Positions 1 through 9,953 are shown, counted from the stretch's first letter. The stretch: DNA of 48,504 bases from Streptomyces blattellae (GCF_009709555.1 NZ_WJBG01000163.1:1-48504), one strand, 5' to 3'. Made by a program: numbers and translations. Notes: generated by a model from the letters alone, not told the origin.

Positions 1-313
1 ACACCGTTGTATAGGCGATGTCGGCTCCAAGCTCCTGCTGAAGCCGCGTCAGGATCCGCTTGACGGTGTGCCGCTGCTTCGGCGGCGCGTCCAGATCTTC
101 CAGCAGCCACTGGTCGATCGTCTTCTTGAACGGCTCCAGCCGCGGTGAATGCCGCCGCGGCGTCCGCCGCGGAGCAGGCACGGTCGACGACAGAGCCTCC
201 CGCACCAGCCGACGGTGCACCCGGTACTTACGCGCCAGCGCACGTACCGACAGGCCCTCCCGCCACGAGTCACGCCGTATCAGCAGGAACAGTTCTTCCT
301 TCGTGGACGCCAC
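1..313 (-). CDS. istA: IS21-family transposase IstA, N-terminal part (cut by window edge)
   Basis: The first 104 residues of an IstA-type transposase. The protein opens VASTKEELFLLIRR, followed by a helix-turn-helix (residues about 20-45, with SVRALARKYRVHRRLVREAL) and a linker (RLEPFKKTIDQWLLEDLD) typical of the DNA-binding part of IS21 IstA. The DDE core lies beyond the window edge, so whether the gene is intact cannot be judged. The GTG at 313 is chosen because GAGGGGG lies about 9 bases upstream; an in-frame GTG at 331 is the alternative. IstA joins and cuts the element ends with the ATPase IstB, which would lie outside this window. Confidence 0.85.
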   Translation of the reverse strand, partial: MASTKEELFLLIRRDSWREGLSVRALARKYRVHRRLVREALSSTVPAPRRTPRRHSPRLEPFKKTIDQWLLEDLDAPPKQRHTVKRILTRLQQELGADIAYTTV

Positions 314-370
314 CCGGCATCGCCCCCTCACGGCGGCCCACACCGAGCGTGTCAGTTCGGGCCACCAGGG

Positions 371-465
371 TGGGGCCAACTCAAGCCGAAACAACCCCCG
401 AACGCTCCCGTGCGCCCCGACAGTGGGGCCAGTTCGGACCGAAAAAGTGGGGCCACTTCAAAGCG
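371..465. repeat. IS21-type multiple terminal repeats
   Basis: Three copies of TGGGGCCA followed by (A/G/C)(C/T)T(C/T) start at 371, 424 and 448. The first two are also followed by a similar CAAGCCGAAA / CGGACCGAAA tail. Several spaced copies of one sequence between the transposase start and the element tip are characteristic of IS21 ends, where they serve as IstA binding sites. The outer tip is probably near 470, just past AAGCGTTAA, but the exact terminal dinucleotide cannot be fixed without the other end. Confidence 0.65.
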
Positions 466-469
466 TTAA

Positions 470-887
470 TGCCACCGCCCGATGACGCGGTAGGGGCCTA
501 TGCGGCGGGGATCGCCCGGGTGCACCGGCTGGATACGGCTGGACACAAAGGCTCCTCAAAACATGATCAGCGGCGCCTATCGGCCGGCGGGTGCTGCATG
601 TTATCGAGCGAGCCCGCCCCCTCCGTCTCGCATGCCCAAAGCCCGGCAGGCACCCTGGCCGTGTCCACGTCGCGCAGGACGGCACCGTTTCGTTGGTGCG
701 GATCTAACGCCGCCCGTGGGCAGGTCGAGATCTGACTCACCACCCCTTGATACGACGCCGCCCGTACCCACGCCCGTCGCCTGCTGACCCATGCTGCACA
801 GCTGCCGCACGGCCATTGACCCGGTTCTCCCCTGTGGGAACTGCGTCACGCCTTGATCACCGCAGCGACCTCGGCGCACCGGCTCTA
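470..887. other. Intergenic stretch between IS21 end and jetD
   Basis: About 420 bases without a convincing gene. Open frames are short, rich in arginine and unlike any family I know. No terminator-grade hairpin was found after the jetD stop at 888. It is probably the old flank of the Wadjet operon into which the IS21 element inserted. Confidence 0.4.
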
Positions 888-2120
888 TTACGTCGAGGCG
901 GGTGGGAGGAGGCGGTCCAGAACGGCGTCGTGTTCTTGGAACACCACCCGCCCCACGTCGTGCAGTTCGCGGGCGAGTTGCGGGTCGATGCCTTCGGCGG
1001 GGAGCGGTCCCAGCAGCACTGCGGACGGGTGGGTTCCGGCGTCGTGGAGTGTGGCCAGGTCCATGGCGATGAGTCTGGCGCCGTACAGGCGGGCGACGGT
1101 GTGCGCGATGCCGAGCCCTGGCCCGTCCAGGTCGCCTGCGTACTGCAGCGCCACGCCCTGGTCGACGGCGAGTTGCAGCAGGGCGTGGTCGACGGCGCGC
1201 AACTGCCCGCTGGTGCACGCCAGTGGCGCGGTGTGGCCGCGGGCGAGGGCGGCTTCGAGGACGGAGGGGTTCTCCACCACGGTGAGCACCTGGGTCGGGT
1301 CCAGACGCGGGGGAGTGCGGGTCAGGTCGAACAGGTGCAGCGCGACTGGGGCGGCGGCGTCGCGCAGGCGCCGGTCGACCGGTCCGTCGCCTGTGGCCTG
1401 GACGTGGTGGAGCAGCACGGTGGCGGTGAGCCGGTCAGGTACCACTCCGGTCTGCTCGAGCAGGGCGCGGATTCGGTCCGGCCGTGTCGGCTCCACCTGT
1501 CCGGTCAGTTCGGCGACCAGTGTGACGAGCCGGCTGCCGGCGAGGGTGTCGAGGTCGAAGAAATGGGGGTCGCCGGCGGTGTCGTGGGCGAGCTTGGGCA
1601 GTGAGACCGGCGGTTCGGCCGGCAGCCGTGTCACCACGGCGGCGAGGGCGTCGACCAGCTTGCGCACCCCTGTGCCTTCGTCGACGCCGATCCCGGCGGC
1701 GCGCATCCGCGCGACCAGCCCCGGACACGCCGGCAGCTGTGCGGCCGCGTACTGCCACACATCCTGGCGCAGCGCCGTGTCGCTCGTGCGCTGCCGCGCG
1801 CGGTTGACCACCGGCCGTCCCACAGCCTGCTCCACCAGTGCCACCAAGTCCTGCGGTTCCAGCCGCAGTACCTCGCGTAGCGTTCGCACCGGTACTCGCG
1901 CCCCGCGGGCGTCCACGACCACCGCGGAGGTGCCGCGCCGCAGCCGCCCTGCGTCGTCCAGCCACGCCCGCAACGCCGCTACCCCTGCCGGCGGCAGACC
2001 GGTCACCCGCACACTCGCCATTGCTGCCGGATCCGTCCCTGCGCACAGCCGGTCGTGCACGGCGGCCCACAGCGGGGCGAGTGCCTCATCGGCCGCGACC
2101 CATTCCCATGTCGTGCCCAT
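888..2120 (-). CDS. jetD: Wadjet nuclease subunit JetD (TIGR02679 / DUF2399, TOPRIM)
   Basis: 410-residue protein of the TIGR02679/DUF2399 family, the nuclease of this Wadjet branch. In Wadjet complexes JetD cleaves plasmid DNA once the SMC motor JetABC has extruded it. The C-terminal third holds a TOPRIM fold: the catalytic glutamate in VVENPSV (about residue 283) and the metal-binding pair in AGDLDGPG (about residues 330 and 332), with a conserved HxxG-free region between. Length fits the family. The ATG at 2120 overlaps the jetC stop by one base (TGATG), so the two are translationally coupled; a longer frame reading back into jetC is just overlap. Last gene of the four-gene operon. Both TOPRIM motifs are intact, so it should be active. 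Confidence 0.88.
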   Translation of the reverse strand: MGTTWEWVAADEALAPLWAAVHDRLCAGTDPAAMASVRVTGLPPAGVAALRAWLDDAGRLRRGTSAVVVDARGARVPVRTLREVLRLEPQDLVALVEQAVGRPVVNRARQRTSDTALRQDVWQYAAAQLPACPGLVARMRAAGIGVDEGTGVRKLVDALAAVVTRLPAEPPVSLPKLAHDTAGDPHFFDLDTLAGSRLVTLVAELTGQVEPTRPDRIRALLEQTGVVPDRLTATVLLHHVQATGDGPVDRRLRDAAAPVALHLFDLTRTPPRLDPTQVLTVVENPSVLEAALARGHTAPLACTSGQLRAVDHALLQLAVDQGVALQYAGDLDGPGLGIAHTVARLYGARLIAMDLATLHDAGTHPSAVLLGPLPAEGIDPQLARELHDVGRVVFQEHDAVLDRLLPPAST

Positions 2121-5100
2121 CAGCCGGCGATCCCATCGTCGAAGCCCGGGCCGAGGTCCAGCGTCAGCGGCTGCGCTTCCCCGTGGCCCTGCCACAGCCA
2201 CGGCACAGTCACGCGGTGCTTCCCGCTGGTGATGACCTGGTGGATGACGACCTGCCCGGCCTCCTTCTTGATCACTGGGGTCATCGACGGTGCGGTCGCC
2301 AGCACGTCGAACTCCCACCGGCGCAGCAGTCCCAGCATCTGCCGAAGGTTCGCGTCGTCGAACGCCGCGTCCAGCTCGTCGATCGACAGCAGCCGCGGCC
2401 CGCGGTACTCCCCGCTGTACATCGACCACGCGGCCGCCAGGAGGGGCAGCATCGTGGCCAGGCGCCGTTCCCCGGTCGACAACGTCTCCAGCGGGTTCAT
2501 GCCGCGCGGCTTGACCTCCTTGAAGCGGTCACCGTCTCCGTCGCTGAACGAGGAGTGTGTCACCGAGATCGTCCACTCGTGCCAGGCCCGGTAGTCGAAG
2601 GTGTGCGCGACCCGGTCCGCCCACGTGTCCCCGACGGACTCGTCCATCCGCTGCCGCAGCACGTCATACATCCGCTCGAACATCTCGTCCGAGGGGGGAC
2701 TTTTCACCAGTTCCACCATGGCCTTCGCGTCCGTGTCCTTGCGCACCGCCCACTCGACCTTCACGCCCACCCGGGCCACCCCGGTGCGCACGTCCGCCAG
2801 GGTCTGGCCGATCTGCCGCACCAGTCGCTGCGCGAGATCCTGGCGGACCTGGACGTCGCTCTGCAGCTGGGCGAACATGCTGGTCTTGATGGCCTTCTTG
2901 ATGTCGGCGCGCAGGTCCCGCTCCAGCTGGGAGACTGCCCCGCGCAGCGCCTCCACCGCTGCGCGCAGGTCCTGGCCGCGGGCGGCGGCCGGGTCGGCGA
3001 CCTCGGCACGCTGCCAACCGGTGCCCGATACGTTGGTGAGGATGACCTGGCGGTTGAACCGGGCCAGTGCGCTGTTGGCGGTGCGGGCGGCGCCCTCGAG
3101 GGTCTTCAGTGCAGCGTCCCGGGCCCGGGACGCCGCGGCGAGCCGATCCGTCCCCACCCCTGTGCCTGGCCCGGTGGGGCGGTCGGCCAGCAGGTGCCTG
3201 GCCCAGGCCAGTCCCGCGGTCAGGTTCGCGGGCCGGCCTTCCGGCCCGGTGGAGATGTCCTCGCCGACCAGTGCCAGGCCTTCGTCGACGAGTCGGCCCA
3301 ACCGGGTGAGGCAGGCATCGCGGTGCTCCTCGGCTGCCTGGCGCAGCGGCGCGACCTCATCCAGCCGCGCCCGGGCCGACGCCGCGTCAGCAGCAGCCTC
3401 TTCCTTGGCGCGTTGCAGCTCCTCCACGCGTGCCCGGGCACGGTCGAGCGCACCGGTGACCTCCTGCAGCGAGGCGCGCAGCTCCTCGTACTCGGCGCCG
3501 TGCAGGCGCCGCATCTCCTCGACGGCCGCCTTCTCGCGCCCCGCATCCACGGCGGTCTGCTCTGCCTCCCGGGCGGCGTCGGCTGCCAGGGTCCGCCAGC
3601 GCCCGGCGGTTGCCGCGTCCTGGCGTGCCCGTCCCGCGAGGTCGATCACCCGCCCTGCGGCACCCCGCCAGGCCTCGACCTGCCGGAACATCAAGGTGGT
3701 GTCCTCACGGTGGGCGCCGGCCGCCTTCGGATCCGTGGGCAGCATGGTGCCGCCGCCCGCGTCGGCTGCCCGGTTCAACGCCCGCAGCGCTTGGCGCACG
3801 GCCTCGCCGGCCCGGCGGTGCCGCTCGCGCGCGTCGGCCGTGCGCCTGATGGAGTGCTGCAGTTGCTCGCTCGCGTCGTCCTCCTGCTGCTGGGCCGAGA
3901 AGACCTGATCCAGCGGCGGGAAACCGGCCTGCTCGGTATCGGCCTGCGCCTGGGCATCCTTCGCCTGCTCCCACCCGGTGTGACTGGCGGCCGCGGTCTG
4001 GGCCGTCTCCCGCGCGGTGCCTTCAGCCGTCCGGGCGGTGGTCAGTGCCGTGGCCGCCACCTGTTCGGTGTGCCGTGCATCCTGGACCAGCAGCTCCAGC
4101 GCGGCACGGCGCCGTGCGGCAGCCGCGTCCAGGGCGTGCAGTGCCTGCGCCAGCCCGTGTTCGGCCAGGCGGATGTCCTGAGCGGATTGGTTGCGGGTCT
4201 CCTGCAGCGCCTGGAGAAGGCCCTGCCACCTCTCGCGGGCCTGCTCCCACCCGGCGGGGGAGGGGAAGTGGTCCCGTTCCGTCGCGGCGGCGTTCACCCG
4301 GGCGCGGGCACGCGCGGCTTCCTCGCGTGCCCGGTGCAATGCGCCCTGAGCCTGGTCGAGTTGTTGCTCCAGGCCGGCAACGTGCTGGAGCCGGGCGCGT
4401 TCGCGGGCACTTCGCCCGATGAACCGCGCCTGGTAGCCGTCCGGCGCGACCGCGGTCGCCACCGCGATGGTGACTTGATCGCCCGCCGACGGGTCCAGGG
4501 GAATCGATCGCAGCAGCTGGTGGACCCGCTCGGGGGCGATCCGGCCCTGTGCGTCGGGCCGTAGCACGTCCGCCAGACTCGCCCCCGACGCCACCGCAGC
4601 TCCCGGGCGTAGGGTCACATCCCCTGTCACCGCCTGCCCGTCGGCGCGGACCAGTGCGTCCAGCAGGCCACTGACCAGCAGAGCACCCTCGAGGCGATCT
4701 CTGGCCTCGTCCGTCAGGTGTTCGGCGAAGTCCACCAGCGCCCACAACGGGGTGCCGTCCACGGGCTGACGGCTGCGCCACGGCGGTGCGGGTGGCACCG
4801 GCGCCGCTTGCTGGGCCTGCTCCAGTTGCTGCTCCAGGTCACGGACCGTCTCCTGCGCGAGTCCCGCTGCTTGGTCGGCGGCGTCCACCGCACGCTGTAG
4901 CTGCCCGGCGGCCGTTGCGTGCGCCCGCTCCAGGGACACCTGGATCTGCGCGACTGTCTGCGCGGCGTCGACCGTGGCCCCGTCCCCGGCCGGCTCCGGC
5001 ACCATGCCGACGTCGATCAGGACCGCGTCACGCCGCCACACGCCGACCAGGCCCTGCCACTGTTCCCATGCTGCCACGGCCGCCGATCCGGCCCCGTCCG

Positions 5101-7129
5101 CTGCCTCCTGAGCCTGCGCGACGGCGGCCTCCGCCTGTGCAACCTGCCGCCGGTGCGTCTCCTGGTGCTGCTCCCGGGCCTCCTGCTCGGCCGCGTCCTG
5201 CTCCCGGGCCTCCGCCTGCGCCCCGGACAACGCCTGCGCGGCCTGCTCGGCCGCGCCGCGTTCCTCCTCCCACAGCGTGCGTGCCTGCCCCCATGCCTCG
5301 GCCGCCTGCTCGGCCACCGCGCGGTCCGCGGCCGCCTGCCGGTGGTGCCCTGCCGCGTCGATCCTCGCCCGCGCCTCGCCCGCGACCTGAGCGAGCCCTG
5401 CTGTCAGCTTCCCGACGGGCAACCGCTCCCCGTCGCCGCGACCGTCCCGTACGAGCAGTTCGAGGGCGGGACCGCGCAACTCCACTGCCGCGTCCGCCCA
5501 CTGCCGCATCTCCTCCAGCAGCGTGTCCTCGGCACGCGCCCGCGTCCTGCCCGCCTGGTCGGCCGTGGCCCGGTCCGTTTCCTCGATCCCTTCGGCCTCG
5601 CGCAGATCGGCCGCCGCCGCGACTTCCAGCCCCTGCGCCGTTGCATGGTCGCCGAGCGCGGCTTCCACCTTCCGCAACTGGGAGAGCCGGGTGTCCACCC
5701 ACGCCAGCGGCGCCGCGCACGCCTCATCGACCACGCTTGCGGCCACTGCCGTGGCCTCGGCCGCCACCAGCCGCTCGTCGAGGGCGAGCAGTCCCTCCAG
5801 GGCCGCATCCGCGCCCAGCCGGCCCCCCACCACCCGCAGTGGCCCGGACACCGCCGACACGGCGCCCTGCGCCGACCGGACGCCATCCGCCGACTCCCGG
5901 GCGGCGCCCTCAGCCCGGGAAGCCTCGCCACCGACCTCGTCCGACCGTTTGGCCGCCGTGCGGGCGGCAGCGGCCAGCTCGACCGCCCGCTGCTCACGCT
6001 GCGGAAGGACCGCGCCCGCGTGCCCACGCAGCTCCTCCTCCGCAGCGTTCTTGCGCCCCTCCAACTCCCCGATCTCGGCCCGTGTCCCGGCCAGCAGCTC
6101 TACGGCCTCGGCTTCCCGCGCCCCGGCCTGCTGCGCCTCCTCGCTCGCCTGGCGCTCACGCCTGGTCTGAGCGTCGAACCCGGTGTTTGCCGCGATCAGC
6201 GAGGCGGCCTCGACCACCGCCACTGCCTCCACATACCGGCGATACGTCCGCTCCGCGCCCTGCAGCAGCTTCTCTTCCGCCCGGGCACGCTCCAACTGGT
6301 CCTCGAGCTCGGAGATCCGCTCCATCGCCTGAGCGATCACCGTCAGCCGCTCGCTGTCCAGTGCAGGCAGTGCGCTGGACAGCAGCCGGCCCATCTCGGC
6401 CGCGGAGATCGCCTCCGCAGTGCGCACACTGCGCAGGCTGCGCAGCACCCCCACCAGCGCGTCGAACTGCACCTCGTCCAGCGGAGCGAACAACTCCTCG
6501 CGCACCGCCCGCCGGTAGTCGTGCTCGTCCCCGACTACCCGCAGATGCTCCGACAACCGCGCCCGGTTCGACGCTGCAGATGCAGCGCTGGAGGTGAAGG
6601 CCTGCCCCTGACAGGCAGCCAACTGCGCTGCGAGGTCACCGATCCGCACCGGCTCCCGGTCCACCTGCAGCCGCAGCTGCTCCCCGACCCGGCCCCGCGC
6701 CAGGAAGAACACCCGGTGCACCGCCTTGCCGACTGCCCTCAGCCACAACCCGGTCGTCACATACTCCACAGCCCCGCCATCGGTGCGCCGCCCGTACTCC
6801 AGCCACCACACCCCCGTGCGGTCCTGCTGCTCGTCCCGGTCGGTGTGCCGGCTCAGCAGCGTCCCCGCCGCCTTCCCCGACACCGACAAGGCAGTCTGCG
6901 ACACGTCCGCGTCCAGCAGCACCGTGACCAGCATCGACGCAGACAAGGACTTCCCCGACCCGTTCGGCCCCGCGAGTGTCAGCCACCCGTTGCCGAAGAG
7001 CAGCTCCTCCTCCGCCCAGGCCCAGGAGTTCACCACCCCGGCCCGCGTGGGCTGCCAGCGGCCCTGTGCGACCGGCACCCCCAGCCCGACGCCTTCGGCC
7101 CCGACGGGCCCGTTTCCGGCGATCCTCAC
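2120..7129 (-). CDS. jetC: Wadjet SMC-like ATPase JetC (TIGR02680 family)
   Basis: 1669-residue SMC/Rad50-like ATPase, the motor of the Wadjet complex. The Walker A motif GPNGSGKS lies at residues 54-61. The ABC signature-like LSTGERR lies near 1550 and the Walker B LLSIDELDAAF near 1580-1590. Between them are more than 1000 residues of alanine/glutamate/arginine-rich coiled coil in two arms around a central hinge-like globular section (about 780-930). Length and motif placement match TIGR02680. The GTG start at 7129 overlaps the jetB stop by four bases (GTGA). With kleisin JetA and JetB it is expected to extrude DNA loops and present small circular DNA to JetD. The high Ala/Arg content of the coils makes long shadow frames on the other strand, which I discount. 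Confidence 0.92.
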   Translation of the reverse strand: MRIAGNGPVGAEGVGLGVPVAQGRWQPTRAGVVNSWAWAEEELLFGNGWLTLAGPNGSGKSLSASMLVTVLLDADVSQTALSVSGKAAGTLLSRHTDRDEQQDRTGVWWLEYGRRTDGGAVEYVTTGLWLRAVGKAVHRVFFLARGRVGEQLRLQVDREPVRIGDLAAQLAACQGQAFTSSAASAASNRARLSEHLRVVGDEHDYRRAVREELFAPLDEVQFDALVGVLRSLRSVRTAEAISAAEMGRLLSSALPALDSERLTVIAQAMERISELEDQLERARAEEKLLQGAERTYRRYVEAVAVVEAASLIAANTGFDAQTRRERQASEEAQQAGAREAEAVELLAGTRAEIGELEGRKNAAEEELRGHAGAVLPQREQRAVELAAAARTAAKRSDEVGGEASRAEGAARESADGVRSAQGAVSAVSGPLRVVGGRLGADAALEGLLALDERLVAAEATAVAASVVDEACAAPLAWVDTRLSQLRKVEAALGDHATAQGLEVAAAADLREAEGIEETDRATADQAGRTRARAEDTLLEEMRQWADAAVELRGPALELLVRDGRGDGERLPVGKLTAGLAQVAGEARARIDAAGHHRQAAADRAVAEQAAEAWGQARTLWEEERGAAEQAAQALSGAQAEAREQDAAEQEAREQHQETHRRQVAQAEAAVAQAQEAADGAGSAAVAAWEQWQGLVGVWRRDAVLIDVGMVPEPAGDGATVDAAQTVAQIQVSLERAHATAAGQLQRAVDAADQAAGLAQETVRDLEQQLEQAQQAAPVPPAPPWRSRQPVDGTPLWALVDFAEHLTDEARDRLEGALLVSGLLDALVRADGQAVTGDVTLRPGAAVASGASLADVLRPDAQGRIAPERVHQLLRSIPLDPSAGDQVTIAVATAVAPDGYQARFIGRSARERARLQHVAGLEQQLDQAQGALHRAREEAARARARVNAAATERDHFPSPAGWEQARERWQGLLQALQETRNQSAQDIRLAEHGLAQALHALDAAAARRRAALELLVQDARHTEQVAATALTTARTAEGTARETAQTAAASHTGWEQAKDAQAQADTEQAGFPPLDQVFSAQQQEDDASEQLQHSIRRTADARERHRRAGEAVRQALRALNRAADAGGGTMLPTDPKAAGAHREDTTLMFRQVEAWRGAAGRVIDLAGRARQDAATAGRWRTLAADAAREAEQTAVDAGREKAAVEEMRRLHGAEYEELRASLQEVTGALDRARARVEELQRAKEEAAADAASARARLDEVAPLRQAAEEHRDACLTRLGRLVDEGLALVGEDISTGPEGRPANLTAGLAWARHLLADRPTGPGTGVGTDRLAAASRARDAALKTLEGAARTANSALARFNRQVILTNVSGTGWQRAEVADPAAARGQDLRAAVEALRGAVSQLERDLRADIKKAIKTSMFAQLQSDVQVRQDLAQRLVRQIGQTLADVRTGVARVGVKVEWAVRKDTDAKAMVELVKSPPSDEMFERMYDVLRQRMDESVGDTWADRVAHTFDYRAWHEWTISVTHSSFSDGDGDRFKEVKPRGMNPLETLSTGERRLATMLPLLAAAWSMYSGEYRGPRLLSIDELDAAFDDANLRQMLGLLRRWEFDVLATAPSMTPVIKKEAGQVVIHQVITSGKHRVTVPWLWQGHGEAQPLTLDLGPGFDDGIAG

Positions 7130-8421
7130 ACATCCCCCTCAGCCGGTTCCACACCGGACGCCTCGCCGGGCTCCGGCCCCGCCGCGCTGCGGGCGGCGTG
7201 CGCCACCCGCACCCGCCACAGGTGCACCCCAGGCGTCGCCTGCCACTGCTCCGCCTCACCCACCACCGGCACCAGCAGCCGCGCCGCTGCCAGCTCACCG
7301 ATCGCTGCCCGTGCCAACGCGGGAAGCTGCGCCTTGTGACCGGCCGCCCAGTTCGGCATCACCGCCCGCACCCCCTCCAGCAGCTCCACCACGTCGCCCA
7401 CCTGCACCACCGAACCGGCCCGGTCCCGCTCGGACAGATGAGCCAGCAGCGCCAGCGCGGCCTGCCGCTCCATCCGCCGCCCGTTGGGGAAGTCCATCGC
7501 GGTCCCGAGCCCACTGGGATCGGTGACCTCCCACCAGTCCCGGCGCACTGTCACCCCCAACCCCAAGCCGGCCAGCAGCGCCAGCCCCCGCTCCCGGCCG
7601 GCCAGCGTGTGCAGGTACGCCGTCCCCGGCGTCTGCTCGTCGAAGGGATCCACGCCCGGGTCGTCCACCAGCCGCCGCAGCGCCTGCAGCCGCCGCTCCT
7701 CCACCGTCGCTGCCTGGTCCGGCTCCGGTGCCACCGGGTCGAGCAACGAAGCGGTCGACAGTGCCGCCGCGTGCTCCTGCGGGGGCACTGCGTCCAGGCC
7801 GAGCAGCGCGGGGGACAGCGACGAGAACCGCGCCGCCAGCCGGTCCCTCGAAGCCGTCACCACAAGGTCAGCGTCCTCGTCCACCACGACCCGCTCCAGG
7901 TCGGAGTCCGCCTCCACCGAACCCTCGGCCTCCAGCACCTGCAACGCGTCCACCAGATTCTGCCGGTGCCAGCGGGCCTCCTGCTTCGACGTCCCCTCCC
8001 CGGCCACCCACTGCACCCGCGGCAGCCCACCCGCGGCAGCCTCCTCCGCGCACACCTGCGCGAGCGCCTGCATCAACTCCCGCACGCTCAACCGCGGCCG
8101 TCGCCACAACTGCTCACACACCAGACACACCAGCACCAGCGCCTCCTGCGACAGCAGCACCGGACGGCCTCCGCCGCGGGCCACCGAAGGTCCCCGGTCA
8201 CCAGGGACATCCACACGCCGCTTGTGCAGCCGGACCAGCTGCGCCACCTCCAGCACCTCGAACGTCCAGCCCAGTTCCGACCGGAACAGCCCCGCCAACG
8301 CGGCCTGCCCCTTCACCGCTGCCCGGTACAGCTCCGGCTCAGCCTCGGCCCGGAGCCGTCCCCGATCCACCAGCGCCCGGGCCGCATCCCGCAGATCGGC
8401 CTCCAGTACCTCGCCACTCAT
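7126..8421 (-). CDS. jetB: Wadjet subunit JetB (TIGR02678 / DUF2398, KITE-like)
   Basis: 431-residue protein of the TIGR02678/DUF2398 family, the JetB subunit that binds the kleisin JetA, as KITE/MukE proteins do in SMC complexes. The N-terminal part is winged-helix-like (residues about 25-130, with GRPVLLSQEALVLVCL), and a second winged-helix region follows near the C-terminus (about 320-400). It starts with ATG overlapping the jetA stop by four bases (ATGA) and itself overlaps jetC by four. The strict order A-B-C-D with overlapping starts and stops implies one transcript and matched stoichiometry. No catalytic motif is expected or seen. Confidence 0.88.
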   Translation of the reverse strand: MSGEVLEADLRDAARALVDRGRLRAEAEPELYRAAVKGQAALAGLFRSELGWTFEVLEVAQLVRLHKRRVDVPGDRGPSVARGGGRPVLLSQEALVLVCLVCEQLWRRPRLSVRELMQALAQVCAEEAAAGGLPRVQWVAGEGTSKQEARWHRQNLVDALQVLEAEGSVEADSDLERVVVDEDADLVVTASRDRLAARFSSLSPALLGLDAVPPQEHAAALSTASLLDPVAPEPDQAATVEERRLQALRRLVDDPGVDPFDEQTPGTAYLHTLAGRERGLALLAGLGLGVTVRRDWWEVTDPSGLGTAMDFPNGRRMERQAALALLAHLSERDRAGSVVQVGDVVELLEGVRAVMPNWAAGHKAQLPALARAAIGELAAARLLVPVVGEAEQWQATPGVHLWRVRVAHAARSAAGPEPGEASGVEPAEGDV

Positions 8422-9953
8422 GCCGCCCCCCGCGCGACCGCTTCGTCGGCCCGCTCGCTCGCATCGACACGGATACGCAGATCCGGGCCGGTCAGCACCC
8501 CTTCGGCCAACTCCACCCGGACCTGCCGGTCCGCCACCCCCGGCCGTACCCGCACCACGACGTTGGCCCCTTCGGCCACCGCGGACCCGAACCCCAGCAC
8601 CGGGTCGAACTCCTGCAGCGCCGCCTCGACCGCCCGCAGCAAGATCACCGAGGCATCTGCCGCCAACCCTGCGAAATGCTCCAACCCCACCTCTCCAGGC
8701 GTCACCAGCACTCGGGCAAACCGGCGGCGCAGCTGCGCCTCCTCGTGTGCCAGCGCCAGCGCGCTCTCCCGGTCCACGGTGGTGTCCGCCAGCTTCCGGG
8801 GCCTGCCACCAGGTCTTCCCACCCGCTCATGCTCACGCAGCGTCACTTCTACGCGGTGCACGGTGAGTCCGGCCGCCGCCACCGTCGCATGTGCCACGTC
8901 TTCCTCGGCGGGCCCGATCTGGGCGTGCCACGCTGGCCAGTCCCCGAACGCCGCGCCGTACACGCGCCGCGCCTGCTCCTCGTCGCCCTGCCGGTGCAGG
9001 CTACGTGCCACGGAGCGGAAGTCGGCTCCCAGATCCGCACCCCGTCTCCTGGCCGCGTACCGCCGGTCGATCGCGATCAGGAGCGTGTGCACAGCACCGG
9101 TGGCCGAAGCGATCAGCCGGTAGACCGTCCCGTCAGGCGTGAACCACGCCTCCAAGTCGGCCAAGCGACGCGTCCGCTCGTCCACCCAGCGTTGCTGCTC
9201 GGCCGGATCCACCAGACCCGCGTGCACGGCTGCGGTCTCCACGACCGGACCGTGGCCCACCTCCCGCAGCGCTGTCAGCGCGTCTCCCACCCGCCGCAGC
9301 GCCCGCCCGTACTCCCGCGGGAACTGCCGCAGTGCCTCAAGCACCCGGTCCCGGTTCCTGCCGAACACGTCGTCGTCGGTGACATCGGACTGGACCATCT
9401 GCGCCAGCGCACCGTAGAAGTCGGCCGTCACCCGTTGGAGCTCATCGATCCGCGTCCGCACATCATCGAGATCACCCGTCAGCAGCCCAGGATCGCTCTG
9501 GAAATGCTCCAGCATCCGGCGGACCGTCTGCTCCACACCGTCCAGCAATCGGCTCGGCAGCTGCAGTGCACGACGGGAGTCCAGCACCGCTGCCCGTACG
9601 GCGGCCACCAGCGCCCGGCCCCGCAGCGTCAGCGCCCAGGCCTCCTGCCGCGAGATCACCCCGCGGTAGTTGCGCACCGGCGCCGCATAGTCCCTGAACG
9701 GCTTGGCAAGCTCCCACTTGGCCAGTTGCTCAAGCGACGACAGCAACTGCTCCTCGGACAGCCCATCGTGGTAGCCCACGATGTGCAGCTGCTCGAGGAT
9801 CTGAGCCGGTGTCCACATCGGGCCGCGGGTGGACAATTCCTCCAACGCGGCCAGCAGGGCCGTATAGCGTTCCCGCACCAGGTCCTCGGGCAAGGCGAAC
9901 ACGGTCCAGTCGCTGGACAGAACGCTCCGCCACCACTGTCGCGATTGATCCAT
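8418..9953 (-). CDS. jetA: Wadjet kleisin-like subunit JetA (TIGR02677 / DUF2397)
   Basis: 511-residue protein of the TIGR02677/DUF2397 family, the kleisin-like JetA that bridges the heads of the JetC ATPase. The opening (WRSVLSSDWTVFALPED then RERYTALLAALEEL) is a winged-helix segment; the middle (about 150-300) is helical and the C-terminus again globular. ATG at 9953 is preferred because GAGGGGG sits about six bases upstream; frames extending to about 10025 lack a ribosome site and have non-coding composition. First gene of the operon, so the promoter should lie in 9954-10159. This stretch contains a palindrome AACGGCCGTT near 10037, but no clear -35/-10 pair could be fixed. Confidence 0.88.
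   Translation of the reverse strand: MDQSRQWWRSVLSSDWTVFALPEDLVRERYTALLAALEELSTRGPMWTPAQILEQLHIVGYHDGLSEEQLLSSLEQLAKWELAKPFRDYAAPVRNYRGVISRQEAWALTLRGRALVAAVRAAVLDSRRALQLPSRLLDGVEQTVRRMLEHFQSDPGLLTGDLDDVRTRIDELQRVTADFYGALAQMVQSDVTDDDVFGRNRDRVLEALRQFPREYGRALRRVGDALTALREVGHGPVVETAAVHAGLVDPAEQQRWVDERTRRLADLEAWFTPDGTVYRLIASATGAVHTLLIAIDRRYAARRRGADLGADFRSVARSLHRQGDEEQARRVYGAAFGDWPAWHAQIGPAEEDVAHATVAAAGLTVHRVEVTLREHERVGRPGGRPRKLADTTVDRESALALAHEEAQLRRRFARVLVTPGEVGLEHFAGLAADASVILLRAVEAALQEFDPVLGFGSAVAEGANVVVRVRPGVADRQVRVELAEGVLTGPDLRIRVDASERADEAVARGAA

Noticed and set aside
470..887. Possible gene in the gap before jetD
   Set aside because: No ribosome site, no recognisable protein, strong bias for arginine and proline in every frame.
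1838..4564. 908-codon plus-strand open frame opposite jetC (and 4919-7339 likewise)
   Set aside because: Opposite a clear SMC-type ATPase; Arg/Pro/Gly-rich with no conserved motif.
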